A stretch of DNA of 8,163 nucleotides from Campylobacter sp. (GTDB taxonomy: Bacteria > Campylobacterota > Campylobacteria > Campylobacterales > Campylobacteraceae): the NCBI GenBank assembly GCA_024680445.1, contig JAILCJ010000011.1, forward strand, positions 1 through 8,163, given 5' to 3'. Positions within the stretch are counted from its first letter, which is position 1. Every line of letters starts with the position of its first letter. Positions 1 through 4,277 of the stretch are shown piece by piece. A program made the position numbers and the translations under genes. The notes under the pieces were generated by a model. That model saw nothing but the letters and a program-made list of their open reading frames with translations. It was not told the origin of the DNA and searched no databases.

Positions 1-1
1 A

Positions 2-457
2 GACGAAAGAGAAGCTTTAAGAAAAGAAATGATAAAAGGATTAAAAGGTAGGGATTTAGGCGATGGTTTATATGCTGTCGATACTTCGCCAGTTAATGAA
101 AAATTCCCCCAAACCCTCTCAAATGGTAAAAAATACTATACAAATTTTTATAATTATGAAGGCAATGAAGAAGTGCCAAATGAAATTTTAACTAAGCTAA
201 AAAATAGTATGAGTGAAAATGCTTACAATTATTCTAGGATAGTTCCTAAATATTTTTATATAAATAAAAATAAACTTATACCAATTAATGTAACAGTAAC
301 TTTTCAATATAATAAAAAAACTTTTGGAATTTTTGGCGATGAGGGTGCGGGTATAAGATTTAGCGATGTAGATACAATTTATTTAAGCGGTAAAAATCTT
401 TTTTACTATAATGGTAAAACTTTCATCAAAAAAACTAACACTAATAAATATCATTAA
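2..457 (+). CDS. hypothetical protein, 5'-truncated by the window edge
   Basis: I do not recognise this protein. The first ATG in frame is at 29, but the frame stays open to the left edge with charged, helix-like codons (D-E-R-E-A-L-R-K-E) and there is no convincing Shine-Dalgarno before that ATG. The gene therefore most likely begins outside the window and only its C-terminal ~151 residues are seen. The visible part is rich in Asn, Lys, Tyr and Phe and shows alternating hydrophobic stretches suggestive of beta strands (for example VTVTFQYNKKTFGIFGD). It has no membrane segment, no signal sequence and no cysteine. It ends with TAA at 455-457. It faces the 3' end of the tRNA-Leu gene convergently with a 92-bp gap. 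Its composition differs from the housekeeping genes to its right, so it could be accessory DNA. Function unknown. Confidence 0.6.
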   Translation, partial: DEREALRKEMIKGLKGRDLGDGLYAVDTSPVNEKFPQTLSNGKKYYTNFYNYEGNEEVPNEILTKLKNSMSENAYNYSRIVPKYFYINKNKLIPINVTVTFQYNKKTFGIFGDEGAGIRFSDVDTIYLSGKNLFYYNGKTFIKKTNTNKYH

Positions 458-494
458 AAGCATATAAACAAAACGCAATTTTAAAATCAGGTTG

Positions 495-527
495 TAAAAC
501 GCTTATGTGTATCCTAAAATGCTTATG
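495..527. repeat. imperfect direct repeat, two 13-bp units 20 bp apart
   Basis: TAAAACGCTTATG (495-507) recurs as TAAAATGCTTATG (515-527), differing at one position, with start-to-start spacing of 20 bp. It lies in the 92-bp gap between the left-edge gene and the 3' end of tRNA-Leu. The rest of this gap is plain AT-rich sequence with no clear hairpin. The two units could be a protein-binding site, an att-adjacent arm site or chance; nothing in the sequence decides. Confidence 0.35.
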
Positions 528-549
528 CTAAAAAATAAAATGTATAAAA

Positions 550-636
550 TGGTGCCCGAGGTCGGACTCGAACCGACACAAGGTTGCCCTTACCAGATTT
601 TGAGTCTGGCGCGTCTACCAGTTTCACCACTCGGGC
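550..636 (-). tRNA. tRNA-Leu, anticodon CAA
   Basis: Read on the minus strand the region folds as a class II tRNA. The 7-bp acceptor stem pairs GCCCGAG (630-636) with CTCGGGC (554-560), followed by discriminator A and an encoded CCA (550-552). The T arm is at 561-577 with loop TTCGAGT. The anticodon stem is CCAGA/TCTGG (593-597 with 605-609), and the loop CTCAAAA gives anticodon CAA at 600-602, reading UUG. The long variable arm (about 578-592) is as expected for leucine tRNA. The D-arm region carries the usual GGTAGACGC. Length is 87 nt including CCA. The gene lies downstream of hup on the same strand, but an intrinsic terminator separates them, so it either has its own weak promoter in 637-677 or depends on read-through. 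No strong -10 is visible there. Its 3' end faces the unknown left-edge gene. Confidence 0.97.
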
Positions 637-670
637 TTAAAAAAATTTGAGAAATTAAAATTTGTGTTAG

Positions 671-700
671 AAATAAAAAAGCCCCATAAAATGGGGCTTT
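671..700 (-). terminator. Rho-independent terminator of hup
   Basis: A perfect 10-bp stem (AAAGCCCCAT at 678-687 with ATGGGGCTTT at 691-700) closes a 3-nt loop. On the minus strand the stem is followed by TTTTTT-A-TTT (680 down to 671). The GC-rich core and U-tract fit a strong intrinsic terminator starting 10 bp after the hup stop codon. On the plus strand the downstream tract is A-rich, so it should work for leftward transcription only. Confidence 0.88.
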
Positions 701-710
701 AAAAAGAAAA

Positions 711-1007
711 CTATTTCTTTTTAGATTTTTTCTTAGTAGCAACTGCTTCTTTAAGTTTTTTACCAACTTTAAATTTAACAGCTTTGCTTGCAGGAACTTG
801 AATAGTTTTATTTGTTCCAGGAACTCTTGCAGTTCTAGCAGCTCTATCAGCAGTGCTAAATGTACCAAAACCTATGAAAGTTATGCTATCGCCTTTTGCA
901 AGAAGTTCAGAGATTGCTTCAAGTGTAGCATCAAGAGCTTTCTTTGAATCAGTTTTAGTTAGACCGGCCTTGTCGGCAACAGCTTGGATAAATTCAGTTT
1001 TTTTCAT
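711..1007 (-). CDS. hup: DNA-binding protein HU
   Basis: This is a nucleoid-associated histone-like protein that binds DNA as a dimer, preferring bent, nicked or distorted DNA, and shapes the chromosome. The 98-residue product begins MKKTEFIQAVADKAGL and carries the HU/IHF hallmarks: GFGTF at 46-50, the beta-arm with RVPGTN at 61-66, then a closing KAVKFKVGKKLKEAV helix. The basic tail KKKSKKK (92-98) makes it slightly longer than the classical ~90 residues. I chose the ATG at 1007 over an in-frame ATG at 1094. AAAGGA at 1015-1020 sits 7 bases upstream, all family conservation starts here, and the longer version would translate through the promoter. It is followed at once by a strong terminator, which suggests a monocistronic unit. 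HU and IHF subunits are hard to separate by eye, but a single HU is the usual situation in Campylobacter. Confidence 0.96.
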   Translation of the reverse strand: MKKTEFIQAVADKAGLTKTDSKKALDATLEAISELLAKGDSITFIGFGTFSTADRAARTARVPGTNKTIQVPASKAVKFKVGKKLKEAVATKKKSKKK

Positions 1008-1041
1008 ACTATAGTCCTTTAAAAGAAGTATTATGACGCCT

Positions 1042-1070
1042 ATTCTACAATCTTTTGGAAAAAAAAACAA
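1042..1070 (-). promoter_or_regulatory. probable sigma-70 promoter of hup
   Basis: On the minus strand TAGAAT (1047 to 1042) is a five-of-six match to TATAAT. TTGTTT (1070 to 1065) lies 17 bp upstream in -35 position. The spacer is T-rich, which fits Campylobacter promoters, where periodic T-stretches rather than a strict -35 box are known. The predicted start near 1035 would leave a leader of about 28 nt holding the AAAGGA ribosome binding site. A run of nine T (1059-1067) covers the end of the -35 box and part of the spacer. Confidence 0.5.
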
Positions 1071-1080
1071 TACCTTTTGC

Positions 1081-1118
1081 CCTAAATTTCGCAAATTTTT
1101 GCAATTTTTTGCAAAAAA
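1081..1118. other. 10-bp-phased A/T tracts, probable curved DNA upstream of hup promoter
   Basis: Four A/T tracts (about 1083-1089, 1093-1100, 1103-1110 and 1113-1118) are separated by GC or CGC steps. The GC dinucleotides stand at 1091, 1101 and 1111, an exact 10-bp period. A/T tracts in phase with the helix turn bend DNA. The block lies about 48 to 83 bp upstream of the predicted hup start and directly after the yaaA stop codon. It includes the self-complementary TTTTTTGCAAAAAA (1105-1118). It could act as an UP-like element or as a site for HU itself; both are inference. Confidence 0.45.
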
Positions 1119-1850
1119 CTATGAAATTTCAAATAAAATTTCAGTTTTTAACTTTATTTGCTTGATATCGATAAGACGCAAATTCTCAAAATTTAAAGAA
1201 AAAAGATCGTTTTTATTTAAAATTTTATTGATAGCAAGCTGTTTTAATACCTTACCACGATATGCTTTAGCATAATGACTTAGTACTTTTTTATTTTTTA
1301 TAAATTTAAAGGTATAAAATTCGCTTTTTATCTCATAAAATTTTTCGTAAAAAGCTGCTCGCAAATCAATTATAAGCTCATCACGCAAAAATTCATCTAA
1401 ACATTGCGAAAAGTTTTCATTATAAAATTTCTCTAAATTCAATCCACCAAATTTCTCGCCTTGTTTTAGTTTATACTCCGGCAAAAGATCGCCCCCAAGA
1501 ACTGGGCCAAAGAGATTTGAAAAAATAATCGTATTTTCATCTATATATGTTTTAGCTTTTTTATCCAACAAAGCATAGCCTAGTGCCTCATAAGCAACGC
1601 CACTATATCGCTCTATCGCCTTTATACAACCTTTTTCAAATAAATTTTCCCTTAAATTTTGGCTAAATTTTTTAAGTCCAAAAAGTTTGCAAAGCTCGCT
1701 ATCTGTTGCATTTTCGATAAATTTTTCATAGGAATTTAAAATTTCAAGTCTTTTTGCATAAAGTTGTGGAAATGTAAAATTTTTTTCACACACTTTTATT
1801 TTACTAGATAACGAACTTTTCGCTTCGCTTGGGGAGAATAAAATTTTCAT
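1119..1850 (-). CDS. yaaA: YaaA family (DUF328) peroxide stress protein
   Basis: This is a cytoplasmic protein of the YaaA/DUF328/UPF0246 family. The E. coli member limits damage during hydrogen peroxide stress by lowering free intracellular iron; its biochemical activity is not fully settled. The 243-residue product starts MKILFSPSEAK, the family's typical N-terminal strand. It contains YSGVAYEAL (82-90), the block FSNLFGPVLGGDLLPEYKL (110-128, matching the family pattern SglyGllrplD-x-i-xPYRL), LIIDLRAAFY (159-168) and KAYRGKVLK (195-203, the conserved K-x-x-RG). Length is close to the family norm of about 250. I chose ATG 1850 over ATG 1871 because AAGGA lies 7 bases upstream and homology begins here. 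It shares its strand with hup, but a 111-bp gap and a separate hup promoter argue against one operon. It diverges from flgL across 110 bp. Confidence 0.9.
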   Translation of the reverse strand: MKILFSPSEAKSSLSSKIKVCEKNFTFPQLYAKRLEILNSYEKFIENATDSELCKLFGLKKFSQNLRENLFEKGCIKAIERYSGVAYEALGYALLDKKAKTYIDENTIIFSNLFGPVLGGDLLPEYKLKQGEKFGGLNLEKFYNENFSQCLDEFLRDELIIDLRAAFYEKFYEIKSEFYTFKFIKNKKVLSHYAKAYRGKVLKQLAINKILNKNDLFSLNFENLRLIDIKQIKLKTEILFEIS

Positions 1851-1869
1851 GCTTATTCCTTTTTGTCGC

Positions 1870-1875
1870 ATTTTA
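1870..1875 (-). promoter_or_regulatory. candidate -10 box for yaaA
   Basis: TAAAAT on the minus strand (1875 to 1870), within AGTAAAATG, resembles the Campylobacter sigma-70 -10 and lies 20 bp ahead of the yaaA start codon. No -35 match is seen 17 bp upstream, only T/A-rich DNA. Transcription would begin near 1863 and give a very short leader that just includes AAGGA. It sits back to back with the flgL promoter signals. Confidence 0.35.
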
Positions 1876-1878
1876 CTA

Positions 1879-1906
1879 TTAATTTTTTAATCTTTTCTCC
1901 GATATT
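1879..1906 (+). promoter_or_regulatory. candidate sigma-28 (FliA) promoter upstream of flgL
   Basis: CCGATATT (1899-1906) resembles the flagellar sigma-28 -10 element (CGATAT/GCCGATAA class). TTAA at 1879-1882 is in the -35 position, 15 bp before TCCGAT, as a three-of-four match to TAAA. The predicted start is near 1912-1914, immediately upstream of the sigma-54 promoter, so transcripts would run through that site. This would suit a hook-filament junction gene at the middle-to-late boundary. The short motif in AT-rich DNA means chance cannot be excluded. Confidence 0.35.
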
Positions 1907-1910
1907 GTGT

Positions 1911-1928
1911 GTGGAATCATTTTTGCTT
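1911..1928 (+). promoter_or_regulatory. sigma-54 (RpoN) promoter of flgL
   Basis: GTGGAATCATTTTTGCTT contains the -24 GG (1913-1914) and -12 GC (1925-1926) separated by exactly 10 bases, with the usual TGGAA and TTTGCTT contexts. Transcription should start near 1937, leaving a leader of about 24 nt with the AAGGA ribosome binding site at 1949-1953. In Campylobacter the rod, hook and junction genes are known to need RpoN with the FlgS/FlgR two-component system, so the site fits the gene it precedes. I do not see an obvious FlgR enhancer. Confidence 0.85.
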
Positions 1929-1939
1929 GAAAAAGCAAA
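1922..1939. repeat. 7-bp inverted repeat over the -12 element of the flgL promoter
   Basis: TTTGCTT (1922-1928) and AAGCAAA (1933-1939) are perfect inverted copies around GAAA. The left arm contains the -12 GC of the sigma-54 promoter and the right arm covers the predicted start site. It could be an operator-like palindrome or a coincidence of the TTTGCTT consensus; the sequence alone does not say. Confidence 0.4.
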
Positions 1940-1960
1940 GTCAAATTCAAGGATGTAAAA

Positions 1961-4171
1961 ATGAGAATTACAAATTTATATCAATACAACCGAACAGTGG
2001 CAAACTACCAAAAAAGCATGAAGTCCATAGAAGAGAGCAGAGAGCAACTTTCTAGCGGACAAAAAATTTCAAATTCTTATGAAGATGCAAGTGTTTATAA
2101 TGACGGACTTAGACTTGATTATGAAATTTCAACCCTTAAACAAGTGTCCGAAGTAACTTCAAAAGCACAAAATTTCTCAAAAAACTCGGACAATGCCTTA
2201 GAAGAATTTAGCAAACAACTTGAAAATTTTAAAGTAAAACTCGTTCAAGCAGCAAGCGATGTGCATAGCCATACTTCGCTCGAAGCCATAGCAAACGACC
2301 TTGAAGGCATTTACGATCACCTTAAAAATATAGCAAACAGCTCAGTAAATGGTCAATATCTTTTCTCTGGAAGTGCGGTAAGCACGAAACCGATAAGCGA
2401 TTATGGCGTTTATATGGGAAATAAAGATCAAATGAGTGTAGTTGGTGGCTCAAATGTCCAAATTCCTTATAATGTTTCAGGTTTTGATATCTTTTTAGGA
2501 ACCGATAGCGATTATGCAAAAACGCTTACTACAAATGTAAAATTAGCAGATTTGAGTAAGAAAAATGCAAAAGAGGCTCCGGTTTATCTTGATGATGAAA
2601 GTTCGATTAAAAATTTAGTTGGCTTAAACTATGTCAAAGATACCGATAGCTTGGACGGAGACTATGATTTTAGCGAAACTTCTGGCGTAAAATTTCAAAA
2701 CACTTACTTTTATTTACAAGGCACAAGGGCTGACGGCAAAAGCTTTACAAGCAAATTTAGCATGACAGCAGATGCAAGCATGAGAGCCTTGATGGATAAA
2801 ATAGGCATGGAATTTGGTAACACAGCCACTTCAAAAATCGTAGATGTAAATATCAACGACAGCGGTCAAATCACGGTTGAAGATCTCACCCTTGGCAATC
2901 AAGTCATAAATTTTAGCCTTGTTGGAGCAACAGAGCAAGTTAACTCAAAAGCCGATATCGCAAACGCTATCGCACACGACGCAGCAGGCACTTCACCAGC
3001 TAGCGTTAGCAAACTTAGCGATTTGGCAGGCAAAAGCGATGTGTATATAACTGATTTTACAAAGAGCAAATTTAACGATATAGACGGCAATGTAGTCGAT
3101 TCACTAGACTTTGATCAAGTCAAATTTCAAAGAGTTGATAACACCTTAATAAGCAATGTCTCACAAGTAAATCGCAAAACTGGCGAATTTGCAACAGATA
3201 GCACAAGACTTAGCGAAACGGCAGGAGGCGACAAACTTTATACCGGAAGCACTAGCAAATATGATATAGACAACCAAAGCCTTGGCATAAAAGTTGTTTC
3301 AAAAATAGGCACCACTTATGATATCAAAATAAATTTTGGTACAGATGACGGAGCAACACCAACTTCATTTGAAATTTCAGGTGTTAAATATCCTATTTAC
3401 AATTCTGATGAATTCGGGGATTATAGAACAAGAACCAGCGATCTTACTTATAGACAAATTATGGATATCGTGGCTATGGCAGCAAGTGATAATATCCCGA
3501 CTTTGCCACACGATGAAGATGCCGGAACATTAACCGATGAAGAAAGAAAAGAAAATGTTGAAGTTTATTCTGCAAGTATCAAAAAATCTCGCGGTATGGT
3601 CGAAGTTGGTTTTGATACCAAAGGTCGCATAACCTTGACAGATAAAACACAAGCAGAAACCACCATGGAGCTTGCGATATTTGATACAACAGAAAGTGGC
3701 AAATTTTATGGTGACAGCACCGGCACAACAGATGCTACATCACAGGGAAAAGGTGCGATTTTTTCATTTATGCAAAATAACGCTTTAACCATAGATGAGC
3801 CAAGTGTCGATCTTTTCAAAGACCTTCAAGAAATGATAGCAGCCGTTAGAAATGGTGGCGAACAAAGAGCCGATAGCGAAAGCGAAGATCCTCGAAATAC
3901 CGGACTTCAAGGCGGCATAGAAAAGATAGACCATTTACTAGATCATATCAATAAAAGCAAAGTCAAAATCGGCTCATATACAAATTTGCTTGAAGACACC
4001 AAAACTCGTGCCGATCTTATGTCTGTTAATGTTTCAAGCGTCAAAAGCGAAATTATCGACACCGACTATGCCTTTGCATATCTTACTTTGATGCAAAGAA
4101 CAACCAGCTTTCAAGCCATGCTTTCATCGACTGCTAAGATAAATCAATTAAGCTTGTTGAACTATTTATAA
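1961..4171 (+). CDS. flgL: flagellar hook-associated protein FlgL (HAP3), large Campylobacter type
   Basis: FlgL is one of the two junction proteins linking the hook to the filament; it is exported by the flagellar type III system and assembles after FlgK. The start MRITNLYQYN and the coiled-coil N-terminus (about 1-140, with LSSGQKISNSYEDASVY at 30-46 and NGQYLFSGS at 130-138) are the flagellin-like D0/D1 half. The matching C-terminal half is about 615-736, ending IDTDYAFAYLTLMQRTTSF and a short terminal helix. Between them lies a very long variable insert (about 145-610). This explains 736 residues against about 317 in E. coli, and C. jejuni FlgL (FlaD) is similarly long. The insert holds two related modules (about 245-324 and 450-578). 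AAGGA at 1949-1953 supports the ATG at 1961. ftsK follows in the same direction, as I recall from C. jejuni. Confidence 0.96.
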   Translation: MRITNLYQYNRTVANYQKSMKSIEESREQLSSGQKISNSYEDASVYNDGLRLDYEISTLKQVSEVTSKAQNFSKNSDNALEEFSKQLENFKVKLVQAASDVHSHTSLEAIANDLEGIYDHLKNIANSSVNGQYLFSGSAVSTKPISDYGVYMGNKDQMSVVGGSNVQIPYNVSGFDIFLGTDSDYAKTLTTNVKLADLSKKNAKEAPVYLDDESSIKNLVGLNYVKDTDSLDGDYDFSETSGVKFQNTYFYLQGTRADGKSFTSKFSMTADASMRALMDKIGMEFGNTATSKIVDVNINDSGQITVEDLTLGNQVINFSLVGATEQVNSKADIANAIAHDAAGTSPASVSKLSDLAGKSDVYITDFTKSKFNDIDGNVVDSLDFDQVKFQRVDNTLISNVSQVNRKTGEFATDSTRLSETAGGDKLYTGSTSKYDIDNQSLGIKVVSKIGTTYDIKINFGTDDGATPTSFEISGVKYPIYNSDEFGDYRTRTSDLTYRQIMDIVAMAASDNIPTLPHDEDAGTLTDEERKENVEVYSASIKKSRGMVEVGFDTKGRITLTDKTQAETTMELAIFDTTESGKFYGDSTGTTDATSQGKGAIFSFMQNNALTIDEPSVDLFKDLQEMIAAVRNGGEQRADSESEDPRNTGLQGGIEKIDHLLDHINKSKVKIGSYTNLLEDTKTRADLMSVNVSSVKSEIIDTDYAFAYLTLMQRTTSFQAMLSSTAKINQLSLLNYL

Positions 4172-4184
4172 AACCTTTTATACC

Positions 4185-4226
4185 TAAATTTAAGCCCTTG
4201 ATGATATAATTAGGGGCTTAAATTTA
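4185..4226. terminator. perfect 13-bp inverted repeat after flgL, terminator-like without a U-tract
   Basis: TAAATTTAAGCCC (4185-4197) pairs perfectly with GGGCTTAAATTTA (4214-4226) around a 16-nt loop, starting 13 bp after the flgL stop codon. Position and stem suggest the 3' end of the flgL transcript. The plus-strand tail after the stem is AACAAAAGG rather than a T run, so it is not a textbook intrinsic terminator. It may need Rho, protect the mRNA 3' end, or be leaky into ftsK. The loop carries a promoter. Confidence 0.5.
4202..4210 (+). promoter_or_regulatory. extended -10 promoter for ftsK
   Basis: TGATATAAT is a perfect extended -10 (TG-n-TATAAT) lying entirely in the loop of the flanking inverted repeat. 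No -35 match is present, which extended -10 promoters tolerate. The start should fall near 4217, inside the right arm of the repeat, so the ftsK transcript would contain only part of the hairpin. The leader to the probable start at 4242 would be about 25 nt with AAAAGGA in it. Confidence 0.65.
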
Positions 4227-4228
4227 AC

Positions 4229-4244
4229 AAAAGGACACAAAATT
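4229..4244 (+). promoter_or_regulatory. ribosome binding site placed for an ATT start of ftsK
   Basis: AAAAGGA (4229-4235) is the only good Shine-Dalgarno near the ftsK 5' end. It lies 6 bases before the in-frame ATT at 4242-4244 but 42 bases before the first ATG (4278), which has no Shine-Dalgarno of its own. No in-frame ATG, GTG or TTG lies between the upstream stop at 4191 and 4278. This decides in favour of a rare ATT start. Confidence 0.55.
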
Positions 4245-4277
4245 TTACGTCAATCTATTTTAACCATAGTTATTTGT

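Noticed and set aside
671..700. The hup terminator acting also for rightward transcription
   Set aside because: The plus-strand tail after the stem is A-rich, so no U-tract forms in that direction.
590..868. Leftward 92-codon frame crossing the tRNA and hup
   Set aside because: It overlaps the tRNA-Leu, the hup terminator and the end of hup in another frame; low-complexity Leu/Lys translation typical of a shadow.
1008..1094. Longer hup start at ATG 1094
   Set aside because: It would translate through the promoter; HU homology and the AAAGGA site both place the start at 1007.
1033..1275. Rightward 80-codon frame over the hup promoter and yaaA end
   Set aside because: Antisense to yaaA, no ribosome binding site, Phe/Lys-rich translation of AT-rich DNA.
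2322..2519. Leftward frame inside flgL
   Set aside because: Fully antisense to a confidently identified gene with no initiation signals. The same holds for the leftward frame at 2899-3090 and the rightward one at 3336-3533.
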